Counted from the first letter of the stretch, positions 17,928 through 26,838 are shown. The stretch: 64,000 nucleotides of DNA from Yimella lutea (GCF_006715095.1 NZ_VFMO01000001.1:2976001-3040000), one strand, 5' to 3'. Numbers and translations are program-made. The notes: generated by a model from the sequence alone, not told the origin.

Positions 17928-18074
17928 GAGCGTCCTTTCCAAGACGTCAGCCGGACGGCGGGGCGCCCGGCTCAGGGGAACCCGCTCAGGCTAGAAACAA
18001 CTCGGTCAAGACGAGGTCAAGAGACGACAAAGATCGCTCCAGACTTCTGCGACTCCCGCGACGGAAGGACGACG

Positions 18075-18105
18075 AAGGCCCGGCGTGGTGCTTGCACCGG
18101 GCCTT
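18075..18105 (-). terminator. hairpin terminator of DUF3039 gene
   Basis: AAGGCCCGG and CCGGGCCTT form a perfect 9-bp stem with a 13-base loop, right after the DUF3039 gene. Confidence 0.8.
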
Positions 18106-18122
18106 GGTCTGATCTCGTGAGG

Positions 18123-18416
18123 TCAGTCGCCGGAGTCGTCGCCGCCGGCGCCGAACTTCTCGTACACCTCTTTGCAGGCCGGGCAGACCGGGAACTTCTG
18201 CGGGTCACGACCGGGCACCCAGACCTTGCCGCACAACGCCGTGACGGGGTCTCCGGACAGCGCGCTCTCGAGGATCTTCTCCTTCTTCACGTAGTGGCTG
18301 AACCGTTCGTGATCGCCCGGTTCCTGCAACTGCGGTTGGACCTCTTCACGCTCGAGGACACCCGTCGAGGTGCTCGGCGACGAGAGGCGTTCGTTCTCCA
18401 ACGGTTCGGTGCTCAT
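18123..18416 (-). CDS. DUF3039 family protein
   Basis: A 97-aa acidic protein. The conserved half is HYVKKEKILESALSGDPVTA, then LCGKVWVPGRDP and FPVCPACKEVYE; Cys62 with Cys78 and Cys81 could form a small metal site. DUF3039 is widespread in actinobacteria and has no known function. The first 30 residues are low complexity. ATG 18416 is supported by TATGCT 6 bases upstream on the minus strand. It is normally near the SF2 helicase and YqgE genes, as here. Confidence 0.88.
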   Translation of the reverse strand: MSTEPLENERLSSPSTSTGVLEREEVQPQLQEPGDHERFSHYVKKEKILESALSGDPVTALCGKVWVPGRDPQKFPVCPACKEVYEKFGAGGDDSGD

Positions 18417-18592
18417 GCGTCCAGCATAGGTCGGCGCTGACAAAATGACCGGCAATGAGTCGTCCCCCGCAACGCACCGGCGGTGATAGCCGTCGCGGTC
18501 GGGGCGTTCGGTGGTCACCTGCCACAACACGTCGACCAGGGAGGGTTTCCGGATCGCCGGGTCCGATGTACCGCTCGACCCCGTGAACCGGG
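18417..18592. other. intergenic region with leaderless-type -10
   Basis: TATGCT (plus strand AGCATA 18423-18428) precedes the DUF3039 ATG. A short plus-strand reading frame from ATG 18456 (about 43 codons, Arg/Pro-rich) has no support. No other signal is seen. Confidence 0.4.
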
Positions 18593-19159
18593 TCAGTTCA
18601 TCGTCGGGTCGTCCGGGAAGGTGATCGACCAGGCGGCGACTCCCCCGACTCGACGCAGCACGTCCTCCCACAGACGCAGGGGCGATTCGGAGAAGGCGTC
18701 GGCAGCTTCGGCGTCCACCACGAACCAGTGACCTTCGCGGATCTCGGTCTCCAATTGGCCCGGACCCCAACCGGAATGACCCGCATAGATACGCAGTGCC
18801 GCGATCTCGGGAAGCACGACCGAGGGCGGGGCGTCCAGGTCGACCAACCCGACTCCACGGAACAGTCTCTTCAGACCGAGCGACTCCCCGCCACCGGGCA
18901 TCGAGACGAGCCCGAGCGCGGAATCGAGTCCGAGCGGACCGCCCTGAAAGAGGTGGTCCGGGTCGGTGACGTGCTCCTGCCAACCCGGCAGGACGGCGTC
19001 CACGACGGCTTCGAGCGGGCGGTTCAGCACAATGCCGTGGGCACCCTCGCTGCTGTGGTTGAGCAGCAACACCACCGAGCGGTCGAACAGGTCGTCGTCG
19101 GCGACGTCCTGTTCTTCGCGCGGGACTGCGACCAGCAGTCGTCCGGTGAGGTTGTCCAC
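18593..19159 (-). CDS. YqgE/AlgH family protein
   Basis: A 188-aa cytosolic protein of the UPF0301 family. The full set of family blocks is present: LTGRLLVAVPR at the start, SVVLLLNHSSEGAHGIVLNRPL, then FQGGPLGLDS and the hallmark YAGHSGWGPGQLETEI, ending in SITFPDDPTMN. AlgH was linked to alginate regulation in Pseudomonas, but the molecular role in actinobacteria is unknown. GTG start; no strong ribosome site is seen. Confidence 0.93.
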   Translation of the reverse strand: MDNLTGRLLVAVPREEQDVADDDLFDRSVVLLLNHSSEGAHGIVLNRPLEAVVDAVLPGWQEHVTDPDHLFQGGPLGLDSALGLVSMPGGGESLGLKRLFRGVGLVDLDAPPSVVLPEIAALRIYAGHSGWGPGQLETEIREGHWFVVDAEAADAFSESPLRLWEDVLRRVGGVAAWSITFPDDPTMN

Positions 19160-19343
19160 CGTCCCATTCTGACGCGAGCCGATCCTGCTGTGGACGACTG
19201 CCCCGGCGCGGATGCGATGTCGCCGAGCCAGAACTGCTCAAACCGCGGATCAGAACCCCCCAGATGTGCAAACCGCGACCGATCGGCCGCGGTTTGCACC
19301 ACCAGGACGTTTCAAACCACGGTTTGCACAGTCCCGCTATGAC
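19160..19343. repeat. cluster of CAAACCGCGG inverted repeats
   Basis: The element occurs four times in about 90 bp between the RhlE-type gene end and yqgE: TCAAACCGCGG at 19238-19248; GTGCAAACCGCG paired with CGCGGTTTGCAC at 19266-19299, with CCGATCGG in the loop; and CAAACCACGGTTTG at 19313-19326. The large hairpin could end helicase transcription. The repetition, also in half sites, looks more like a repetitive palindrome or an operator array than a single terminator. Confidence 0.75.
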
Positions 19344-21638
19344 TCAGTAACGCGGACGACGTCCACCGTCACGGCCGCCACGACCCTCGCGGTCACCGCG
19401 GTAGCCGCCGCCCCCGCCGCCACGGCGCGGACCACCCCGGTGGCCACCACCGGCGTAACCGCGTCCACGACCCTGGCCGCGTCCACCGCGACCTGGCTGC
19501 AACACCTGCTGCAGGTCGTCGTCGCTCACCGGTGCACCCTGCGGGGTGCTGCCCCCGGTGGCCGCGATGACCTCGTCGCCCGGACGGGTCTTCTTCAGTT
19601 CGGTGTCGACTCCCGCCTGGTCGAGCAGACGCTCGACGGTACGGCGCTGGTGCGGCAGCACCAAGGACACCACGACACCCTGCTCACCGGCGCGAGCGGT
19701 ACGCCCGGAACGGTGCAGGTAGTCCTTGTGGTCGGCCGGCGGGTCGACCTGCAGGACGACGCCCACGTCGTCGACGTGGATGCCGCGAGCTGCGACGTCG
19801 GTGGCGACGAGAACCGGCAGGCGTCCGTCGCGGAAGGCCGACAGTGCGCGGTTGCGCTGGCTCTGGTTGAGGCCGCCGTGCAAGGCAGCTGCGACGACGC
19901 CGCACTCGCGCAGTTCGGAGGCGATGCGGTCGGCACCGAGCTTGGTGCGGGCGAAGACGACCGTGCGTCCGGGTCGGTTGACGACCTCGGCGGTGACGAT
20001 CTTCTTGTCCTTGGGCTCGATCAGCAGCGCGTGGTGCGCCATCGTGGTGACGGTCGCGGTGCCGTCGTCCGTCGAGTGCTCCGCCGGATCGGTGAGGTAC
20101 TTCTCGACCACACCGTCGATGCCGCGGTCGAGGGTGGCCGAGAACATCAGGCGCTGGCCGTCGGCCGGCACCAGGTCGAGGATCTCCTCGATCGCTTCGA
20201 GAAAGCCCATCTCCGCCATGTGGTCGGCCTCGTCGAGGATCGTGATCTCGACGCGGGACAGGTCGGCTGCGCCGCGCTCGATGAGGTCCTTCAGACGACC
20301 CGGGGTGGCGATGAGGACGTCGACGCCGCGCTCGAGAGCCGACAGCTGCGGCTCGTAGGGCATCCCGCCGGCAACCAGCTTGTGGCGCAGGCCGATGACG
20401 TGCACCAACGGCTGCAACGCATCACTTACCTGCATGGCGAGCTCACGGGTCGGGACGAGGATGACCGAACGCGGCTGGTGTGCGCGCGCCTTGCCGCCCT
20501 TGGCCAGACGGGTCAGCGTCGGCAGACCGAACGCGAGCGTCTTGCCGGAGCCGGTACGGCCACGGCCGAGGACGTCGCGCCCGGCGAGGGCGTCCGGGAT
20601 GGACGCGGTCTGGATGGGGAACGGCTGGGTGATGCCGTCACGGGCCAAGCGCGCGACCAGCAACTCGGGAAGACCGAGATCGGCAAAGCCATTGCCCTCC
20701 AACTCGATCGGCTCGGTCGTGGTGACCTCGTCGACCTCGTTGCGCTCGGACCAGCCGAACGCCTCGTTGGTCGGCTCGAGTTCCTCGAGGTGACCTGCGG
20801 GCTTCTCGGTCTCTTCGAAACGGGGACGCTCGTCCCGGCGGTCGAACGAACGACGGTCATCACGGCCCTGGTAACCACCACGGTTGCCCTGCGGACGGTC
20901 GTCACGACGGAAGCCGCGGTCGTCGCGGCGGCCGAAGTCGCGTCCACCATCGCGTCCGCCATCGCGGTCCCAGCGACGCTGACCACGGTTTTCGGAGCGG
21001 TTTTCGGAGCGGTTGTCGGAGCCACCGCGGGGACGGTCGTCACGGCGGTCGAAGGAACGTCCGCCCTGGTAGCCACCACGGTCGTTGCTGCGGTCACCCT
21101 GAGCACGGTCGAACGAACGACGCTCATCGCGGCCCTGGTAGCCACCGCGGTCGCCCTGCGAACGGTCGTCACGACGCTGGTAGCCGCCCCGGTCACCCGT
21201 GCGGTCACTGTTGCGGTCGTCGCGACGGTCGAAGGAACGTCCGCCCTGGTAGCTGCCACGGTCGTTGCTGCGGTTCCCCTGAGGGCGGTCGTCACGACGG
21301 TCGAACGAACGACGGTCATCGCGGCCCTGATAGCCGCCGCGGTTACCCTGCGGACGGTCGTCGCGCCGGTCGTACGAGCGACCCTCACGGTTTTCGGAGC
21401 GACCCTGGTACCCACCACGGTCGTTGCTCCGGTCATTGTTTCGGTCGTCGCGGCGGTCGAAGGACCGGCGGTCGTCGCGGTCGAACCGGCGAGCGCCGGA
21501 ACGCTCCGGACGGTCCTCGCGGCGGGCGGGCTTGCCGCGTTCGGCGGACGTGCGACGAACTTCGCCGCGCTTGGCCTCGACCTTCTGGCTACGGCTCCAG
21601 CGGGCCTTCTTGGTTCCGTCGTTCTTCTTGGGCGTCAT
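19344..21638 (-). CDS. DEAD-box RNA helicase, RhlE-like, with long disordered tails
   Basis: A 764-aa ATP-dependent RNA helicase. The core lies near residues 300-660: Q motif GITQPFPIQTASIPD, motif I GRTGSGKT, DEAD as ILDEADHMAEMG, SAT as MFSATLDR, and VI as HRSGRTARAG. Before it is a roughly 270-residue region of repeated FDRRDDRPQGNRGGYQGRD units, and after it a Gly/Arg tail (GRGGRGQGRGRGYAGGGHRGG). Such RG-rich tails bind RNA and can drive condensates. RhlE-type helicases act in cold adaptation and RNA turnover. Position matches rhlE (Rv3211) in the mycobacterial order as I recall it. Confidence 0.93.
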   Translation of the reverse strand: MTPKKNDGTKKARWSRSQKVEAKRGEVRRTSAERGKPARREDRPERSGARRFDRDDRRSFDRRDDRNNDRSNDRGGYQGRSENREGRSYDRRDDRPQGNRGGYQGRDDRRSFDRRDDRPQGNRSNDRGSYQGGRSFDRRDDRNSDRTGDRGGYQRRDDRSQGDRGGYQGRDERRSFDRAQGDRSNDRGGYQGGRSFDRRDDRPRGGSDNRSENRSENRGQRRWDRDGGRDGGRDFGRRDDRGFRRDDRPQGNRGGYQGRDDRRSFDRRDERPRFEETEKPAGHLEELEPTNEAFGWSERNEVDEVTTTEPIELEGNGFADLGLPELLVARLARDGITQPFPIQTASIPDALAGRDVLGRGRTGSGKTLAFGLPTLTRLAKGGKARAHQPRSVILVPTRELAMQVSDALQPLVHVIGLRHKLVAGGMPYEPQLSALERGVDVLIATPGRLKDLIERGAADLSRVEITILDEADHMAEMGFLEAIEEILDLVPADGQRLMFSATLDRGIDGVVEKYLTDPAEHSTDDGTATVTTMAHHALLIEPKDKKIVTAEVVNRPGRTVVFARTKLGADRIASELRECGVVAAALHGGLNQSQRNRALSAFRDGRLPVLVATDVAARGIHVDDVGVVLQVDPPADHKDYLHRSGRTARAGEQGVVVSLVLPHQRRTVERLLDQAGVDTELKKTRPGDEVIAATGGSTPQGAPVSDDDLQQVLQPGRGGRGQGRGRGYAGGGHRGGPRRGGGGGGYRGDREGRGGRDGGRRPRY
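20820..21520. repeat. internal repeats coding the RhlE N-terminal tail
   Basis: Degenerate units coding RRSFDRR-DDRPQGNR-GGYQGR recur about eight times with swaps (SNDRGGYQGG, DRAQGDR). The purine/pyrimidine bias and repetition leave all of the opposite strand open as well. Confidence 0.8.
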
Positions 21639-21991
21639 CGTGCAGTACCTCTTGTCGGATTACGGGCACCGCAAGAGAACCCCTACAAGGGCCGATTGTC
21701 GGCCGAAAGTGACTGCGTTTCAGGCGTATTCGCCACGCTGTGGATGGGGTGATCCGGGTGCCTCAGATCTCGGCGCCCACAAGAAAATTCACACAGATGA
21801 ACGCAAGATCGCGAAAATGGATGCCCCCAGTCTAACGGCTCCCGCGAGAACTTCCGACCACGCAGGGGTTGCCGGGCGGTGACGTCGGGCACACCGTGGC
21901 GCTCCTCGCCCCGAGACACCCGGAAGTGCACGAGGGAACTGCGCCTACGCAGTTCCCTCGTGCCTTTCGCGCTACTTCGCCCGAACGTCGG
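21639..21991. other. 353-bp leader/intergenic region upstream of RhlE-type gene
   Basis: No gene is supported here. The right part holds the malic enzyme hairpin (21928-21963). The rest is upstream of the helicase ATG and contains an unusually A-rich stretch around 21778-21825. A long 5' leader would be normal for a cold-induced helicase, but no defined element is recognised. Confidence 0.5.
21928..21963 (-). terminator. perfect 16-bp hairpin terminator of malic enzyme gene
   Basis: GCACGAGGGAACTGCG, loop CCTA, then CGCAGTTCCCTCGTGC, about 30 bases after the stop. Confidence 0.9.
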
Positions 21992-23440
21992 TCAGTCCTC
22001 GAACGGCTCGTCCTGCTTGGTGCTGTGCCGCTCCCCTTCGAGTTCGGCGCGGGCAGCCTTCTCGACGGCGCGGGCCACGACCATCGAGATATCGGGCTGG
22101 AACACCGACGGGATGATGTAGGCCGGGTTGAGTTCGTCGGGGCTGACGACGTCGGCGAGCGCTTCAGCCGCAGCCAGCATGATGTTGTCGTCGATGCCGT
22201 CCGCTACTGCGTCGAGCAGGCCGCGGAACACACCCGGGAACACCAAGACATTGTTGATCTGGTTCGCGAAGTCGCTGCGGCCGGTCGCCACCACGGTCGC
22301 GTGCTGAGCGGCGGCGGTCGGATCGACCTCGGGCATCGGGTTGGCGAGCGCGAAGACGATCGCGTCCTCGTTCATGGTCGCGATGTCGTCACCGGTGAGG
22401 ATGTTGGGCCCGGAGACCCCGATGAACACGTCCGCGTCGCGCAGCGAGTCGCGCAGCGTGCCCGAGATGCCGTCGGGGTTGGTGTGGTCGGCGACCCAGC
22501 GCAGGAACGGGTCCTTGCCCTCGACGATGTCCTCACGGTCGCGGGAGACGACCCCCTTGATGTCGGACACCACGACGTGGGTGGCGCCGGCGGCGAGCAG
22601 CAGTCGGGTGATCGCCGTACCGGCCGCGCCGGCTCCGGACTGAACGACCTTGACGTCCTTGAGCTCCTTGCCGACCACGCGCAGCGCGTTGCGCAGTGCG
22701 GCGAGCACGACGATCGCGGTCCCGTGCTGGTCGTCGTGGAAGACCGGAATGTCGAGTTCGTCGCGCAGGCGGCGCTCGATGTCGAAGCAGCGCGGGGCGG
22801 AGATGTCCTCGAGGTTGATCCCCGCGAAGACCGGCGCGATGGCCTTCACCGTGGCGATGATCTCCTCGGTGTCCTTGGTGTCGAGGCAGATCGGGAACGC
22901 GTCGATGTCGGCGAACCGCTTGAACAGCGCCGCCTTTCCTTCCATGACCGGCATGGCCGCGAGCGGGCCGATGTCGCCGAGCCCGAGGACTGCGGTGCCG
23001 TCGGTGACCACCGCGATCGTGTTGCGCTTGATGGTCAGGCGGCGGGCGTCCTCGGGGTTGTCGTGGATCGCCATGCAGACGCGTGCAACGCCCGGGGTGT
23101 AGACCATCGACAGGTCGTCACGGTTACGGATCGGGTGCTTGGACTTGATCTCGATCTTGCCGCCCAGGTGCGCCAGGAAGGTGCGGTCGCTGACCTTGTG
23201 GACGACGACGCCGGCGACGGTACGCATGGCCTCGACGATCTCGTTCGCGTGGTCGCCGTCGCGCGCGGCGACGGTGACGTCGATCTTGATGCTCTCGGCG
23301 TCGGACGAGGTGATGTCGAGGCCGGTGATGAGGCCGCCCGTGCGCTCGATCGCGCCGGTCAACTCACTGATCGCGGTGGCCCGGCCGGGCACCTCGAGTC
23401 GGACGGTGATCGAGTTGGAGACGGAAGGCATCGCAGTCAT
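21992..23440 (-). CDS. NAD-dependent malic enzyme with N-terminal ACT domain
   Basis: A 482-aa cytosolic enzyme that decarboxylates malate to pyruvate with reduction of NAD(P). Residues about 8-85 form an ACT-like regulatory domain (ITVRLEVPGRATAISELTG). The malic domain follows, with SMVYTPGVARVC, the Lys of FLAHLGGKIEIKSKHPI, and the metal site in FHDDQHGTAIVV. The NAD-binding domain has QSGAGAAGTAITRLL and ALANPMPEVDP. ATG 23440 has AAAGGAG only two bases upstream, so ATG 23431 three codons later is an equally good start. It is isolated by hairpins. Confidence 0.93.
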   Translation of the reverse strand: MTAMPSVSNSITVRLEVPGRATAISELTGAIERTGGLITGLDITSSDAESIKIDVTVAARDGDHANEIVEAMRTVAGVVVHKVSDRTFLAHLGGKIEIKSKHPIRNRDDLSMVYTPGVARVCMAIHDNPEDARRLTIKRNTIAVVTDGTAVLGLGDIGPLAAMPVMEGKAALFKRFADIDAFPICLDTKDTEEIIATVKAIAPVFAGINLEDISAPRCFDIERRLRDELDIPVFHDDQHGTAIVVLAALRNALRVVGKELKDVKVVQSGAGAAGTAITRLLLAAGATHVVVSDIKGVVSRDREDIVEGKDPFLRWVADHTNPDGISGTLRDSLRDADVFIGVSGPNILTGDDIATMNEDAIVFALANPMPEVDPTAAAQHATVVATGRSDFANQINNVLVFPGVFRGLLDAVADGIDDNIMLAAAEALADVVSPDELNPAYIIPSVFQPDISMVVARAVEKAARAELEGERHSTKQDEPFED

Positions 23441-23502
23441 GACTCCTTTCTTACCGTGTCCATGCCTGCCGTGCGGACGGGGTCACGTGTCAGGGTGGGT
23501 TC

Positions 23503-23985
23503 ATGCGGCAGACACAGAGCGGAATCACCGTCATCGGGTCGTCCACCGTGAGCACCGCTGCCGACCGCGTCCGCCTCCGGATCGCTGTCGAGCAGTCCGC
23601 GGCCGGTGCCGCCGAAGCACTCACCCCGGTCCTCGGAGAACGCCCGGACGTTGCGTGCCGGACTGCGCGGAGCCGGCATCGCCGAGCGGTCCATCCAGAC
23701 CACCGGACTCTCGGTCGACGTCCAGTGGGGCGAGCGCCAGAAGGTGCGGCCGCTCGCGCCGCAGCGTACGACGACGCCGTGGAGCAAGCACGAGCCCTCG
23801 CGCAGAGGTCCGGACGAACCCTGGGTGAGGTGCGTTCGGTGACCACGGTGATGCCCGCGGACCGCCCGGAAATTTATAGGGGGCAGACCATGGCGATGGC
23901 CAAGGCGGGCTCGTTCGCACCCGGCGAGATCGAGGTCGCCGAACAGGTGCAGGTGAGTTGGGGCTGGGCCGACTCCACAGCGTGA
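23503..23985 (+). pseudogene. broken SIMPL (DUF541) domain gene
   Basis: Three pieces of one SIMPL protein are spread over two frames. Frame 1: GITVIGSSTVSTAADRVRLR to AAGAAEAL. Frame 2: NARTLRAGLRGAGIAERSIQ and TTGLSVDVQW. Frame 1 again: AAAYDDAVEQARALAQRSG and APGEIEVAEQVQVSWGW. The first break is explained by one extra C in CCCC at 23624-23627; removing it gives EALTRSSENARTLRAG. At about 23745 some 55 residues of the usual middle are missing. The gene cannot make a normal product. Confidence 0.8.
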
Positions 23986-24001
23986 CGTGCCCATTCGGTG
24001 G

Positions 24002-24369
24002 TGGTGGAGGTGGCGGGAATCGAACCCGCGTCCGCTCACCGCGAGAAGGGACTTCTCCGGGTGCAGTGCGCTGTGGATTTTCTCGGCCCCAGGGCTCGCG
24101 CGCACACGTTCCCTGACAGGCCCAGTCGAGTAAGAGTCCCGCGTCGTCCCTCGACATGACGACGCAGCAAGTTCTCTAGCTGACGCCAGACACTGAGGCG
24201 AGAACTAACTCAGGCTGACGGACTTCGAGGCTCGCTCAGGCGGCGAGGGCGAAGTCGGTGCGCTTGTTGTTGGCACCTATTGGTTTTGCACGGAGCGTTT
24301 ACGAGATAACCGTGCCTCCTCGACCCGCTTCTCCCTCGTCGGCGATCAACGTCGAAACCGATCACCCCC
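24002..24369 (-). ncRNA. ssrA: transfer-messenger RNA (tmRNA)
   Basis: About 368 nt that rescues stalled ribosomes. The 5' end GGGGGTGATCGGTTTCGACG and the 3' end GGTTCGATTCCCGCCACC..CCA form the alanine-tRNA-like half: GGGGGTG pairs with CACCTCC, and the T-arm GGGTTCGATTCCC is intact. The CCA is encoded (24002-24004). The tag reading frame at 24274-24236 reads ANNKRTDFALAA and a TGA, with the hydrophobic LAA end recognised by Clp proteases. It is intact, single-copy in the window and in one-piece (not permuted) form. Confidence 0.95.
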
Positions 24370-24505
24370 GAGTTCGTGTGGTGGCACACCTGAAAGTTCA
24401 GGGGTGACACCGGCGAGCACGTCACGCTGTGGAGTTGTAAGGCTTGGCCAGCCTAACGGTGTAACGGCGCCGGACGCGAACCCATTCCCGTCGGGTGTAT
24501 CGGGA

Positions 24506-26395
24506 TCACCAGCTTCCGGTGCCTCCACCGCCCCCACCGCCGCCGGAGAACCCGCCACCTCCGGAAAAGCCTCCACCACCGAACGCCGATCCACCCGAGG
24601 ATCCGGGGGTGGACACGAAGGTGCCGGCCGAGACGGTGCCGAAGTCGTCGATCCCGCCGGCGATGCTGCCGAAGTCACCGAAACCGCCGCCCAGCGGGAT
24701 GTACCACATCGGCATGACCAGCGGCCGGCCCGCGGCTTCGGCCGCTCGCGCCACTTGGGCGAACTTGTCGGCCCACTGCTGGGCGATCCCGAAGACGACG
24801 GCGTACGGCATGTACCGGCTGAAGATCTGCTCCGCCTCGTCGAACTTGATCTGCTGCGCCTCGGCGGTGACGAGGTACTCGCGGAAACCGAGCGACTGGT
24901 CGGTGACCGCCGAGCCGCGAGCGGTACGCGATGCCATCTTGCGCCCCATCAGCATGACGATGACACCTGCGATCGCCAGCCCGATCGGCAGGCCGATGGC
25001 GGCTGCGCTGATGCCCGGGAGCAGGAAGAATCCGAAGAACGCCGCCCCGATGAGGGCCATGCCGCCCATCTGGAAACCGGCGCGAACCGCCTCCGGTGAT
25101 CGCCGGAACCAGCCGCGCTGCACGACCTCGGTGTACATCTGGCTCTGCGCCTTGGTCAACGTGGACTTGAAGTGGTTACGCAGTTGCGACAGCAGGACCG
25201 GCGAACCCAGTTGGAAGAGCCCATCGAGCAAGGTCTCCTCGTACGGCAGCAGTTGTTCGCCGTCCGGCGGGTCGAGAAGGGTGAGCTGCCAGTCGTTCTT
25301 GGCGAACAGACCGCCGCGCTCGACCTCCTCCATCCGTAAGAAGCCGCGCACCGCGAGGTCGACCACCGTGGCCGAGACGTCGACGGTGCCGGCTTCTTCA
25401 TCGATCACCGTGCCCATGAGTCCAGGGCGCACACCGGCCGGCGGCTGGAACTGCACCACCACGGTGCGGCGCCCGCCCCGGACCACCGAGTCGTCCTGGC
25501 CGTCCGCCGGTTCGAGCCCGGGCGCAACAGCGGCATAGCGCTCGTCGCGGCCCCGCTTCCAGACGGCCAGACCCATGACCGCCGCAGCCAGGGCCGGCAG
25601 ACCCACCGCTGCACCGGAACCCACCGCTCGCAGCGTGTCCTGCTGCTGCGGGGTCAGCGACGAGTCTTCAGCGCCGCCCTTGGAGTCGTCGACCGTGCCT
25701 TGTTCGAGGTCGGGTGCGGTGCTGGTGAAAGGCGCCGCAGGGAACGCTGCTCCGATCGTCACCTGCTGAAACGGCTGGAGGGACGAGGCGCTGAACGTGG
25801 CCTTCTGCCCGGCGGACGATTCACACTTGTCGGACGTCTTCGTGACGCCGTAGTAACACACCGCGTTCGTGACAGCGGCCGGGCCGGTGACCGAGATCCG
25901 CACCTCGTCGGTGGGCACTCCGGTCTGGGATCCTGTTGCGTTCCAATAGAGTTCGACGGTCCCGTCGGGTTGCTTGTTGACGACGGAACCGAGTTTGTAC
26001 TTCACGATGTAGGTGTGGGTGCCACGGACCGTCTCGTCGGCGGATCCGACCCGGATGACGGTCATCGCACCGAAGTCGGACAGGTCGACATCGTCCGGTG
26101 CGCCGGTCGGGCTGCTCACCCGGACGTCGGTCATCGGGTAGACGCGGTACTTGTCGGGCTCGGGGTCGTAGCCCTGCGAGGTGATGATCGATCGCTTGAT
26201 GCCATGCGACTGGTCGCCGGCGAACTGGTACCTGATCGTCTCTGTCACCTCGGCCGAGCCATTCGGCTGCACGTCGTAGTCGGCGGTGAACGACAGGATC
26301 CGTTCCCCACCTGCCGCTCTCGCGCTCGAGACGGGCAGGAACACAACCGCTGCCGACCAGAGGAGTACGGCCAACACGGCCCAGAACCTTCGCAT
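24506..26395 (-). CDS. DUF2207 family membrane protein
   Basis: A 629-aa exported and membrane-anchored protein. A signal peptide (VLAVLLWSAAVVFLPV) leads to an extracytoplasmic DUF2207 domain of roughly 230 residues starting FTADYDVQPNGSAEVTETI. A membrane helix follows near 265-285, then a cytoplasmic part with winged-helix-like segments (VVDLAVRGFLRMEEVE) and two more helices near 440-490. The C-terminus is Gly/Ser-rich, ending GGGTGSW. The function of DUF2207 is unknown. TAGGGT on the minus strand 6 bases before the ATG suggests a leaderless message. Confidence 0.9.
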   Translation of the reverse strand: MRRFWAVLAVLLWSAAVVFLPVSSARAAGGERILSFTADYDVQPNGSAEVTETIRYQFAGDQSHGIKRSIITSQGYDPEPDKYRVYPMTDVRVSSPTGAPDDVDLSDFGAMTVIRVGSADETVRGTHTYIVKYKLGSVVNKQPDGTVELYWNATGSQTGVPTDEVRISVTGPAAVTNAVCYYGVTKTSDKCESSAGQKATFSASSLQPFQQVTIGAAFPAAPFTSTAPDLEQGTVDDSKGGAEDSSLTPQQQDTLRAVGSGAAVGLPALAAAVMGLAVWKRGRDERYAAVAPGLEPADGQDDSVVRGGRRTVVVQFQPPAGVRPGLMGTVIDEEAGTVDVSATVVDLAVRGFLRMEEVERGGLFAKNDWQLTLLDPPDGEQLLPYEETLLDGLFQLGSPVLLSQLRNHFKSTLTKAQSQMYTEVVQRGWFRRSPEAVRAGFQMGGMALIGAAFFGFFLLPGISAAAIGLPIGLAIAGVIVMLMGRKMASRTARGSAVTDQSLGFREYLVTAEAQQIKFDEAEQIFSRYMPYAVVFGIAQQWADKFAQVARAAEAAGRPLVMPMWYIPLGGGFGDFGSIAGGIDDFGTVSAGTFVSTPGSSGGSAFGGGGFSGGGGFSGGGGGGGGTGSW

Positions 26396-26410
26396 GACTG
26401 AACCCTACGA
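26396..26410 (-). promoter_or_regulatory. leaderless-type -10 of DUF2207 gene
   Basis: TAGGGT (plus strand 26402-26407) ends 6 bases before the ATG. Confidence 0.5.
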
Positions 26411-26433
26411 GGCGGGCGCCTGGATCCGGTGGA

Positions 26434-26838
26434 TCAGTCCTGGCCGTCGCGCGCGGCGACTTCGTGCGGGCGCGCCAGAACGGTGGCGAGGAAGGTGAGG
26501 ACGGCGACGGCGATGATCAGCCATCCGGCCCATGGAGCCCCGCCGTCACCGACCGTGAAGCCGATCGGCAGGAGCAGCGCGTTCCACAATAGGGTCGGCG
26601 AGCGCGCCGCGGACCGTCCCGCGTTCAGTAGCCAGGCGAGGGCGGCGACACATCCGGCGAGCACCACCAGCGTTGCAGCGAACGACCACGAACGCGCTGA
26701 GCCGCCGTCGAACCCCGACCAGATTCCCACCCCGAACAGAGCCACTGCCTGCACGACCATGAGGGCGGCGGCCACCCGCCATGGGGTGGTCACTCCCGGG
26801 GTCGCCTCGCGCAGCGGTGAAGATGTCTGATCGGACAC
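26434..26838 (-). CDS. small four-helix membrane protein
   Basis: A 134-aa protein with four predicted membrane helices (VAAALMVVQAVALFGVGIW, FAATLVVLAGCVAALAWLL, LLWNALLLPIGFTV and WLIIAVAVLTFLATVL) and a short acidic N-terminus. No family is recognised beyond a general resemblance to small actinobacterial integral membrane proteins. GTG 26838 is taken as start because GGAGGAAGGA lies upstream at good spacing; the longer reading from 26910 has a poor N-terminus. It precedes the DUF2207 gene on the same strand by 38 bases and may be co-transcribed with it. Confidence 0.75.
   Translation of the reverse strand: MSDQTSSPLREATPGVTTPWRVAAALMVVQAVALFGVGIWSGFDGGSARSWSFAATLVVLAGCVAALAWLLNAGRSAARSPTLLWNALLLPIGFTVGDGGAPWAGWLIIAVAVLTFLATVLARPHEVAARDGQD

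Noticed and set aside
18456..18590. Short plus-strand frame starting MSRPPQRTGGDSRRG
   Set aside because: About 43 codons, no ribosome site or homology that I can name; probably chance.
19212..21752. An 846-codon plus-strand reading frame opposite the RhlE-type helicase
   Set aside because: It mirrors the repeated Arg/Asp/Gly codons of the helicase; its product is Val/Ala/Thr-rich with no domain, and the helicase motifs on the other strand are unambiguous.
24005..24070. A tRNA-like T-arm (GGTTCGATTCCC) that looks like a tRNA gene
   Set aside because: No D-arm or anticodon arm follows; it is the 3' end of tmRNA.
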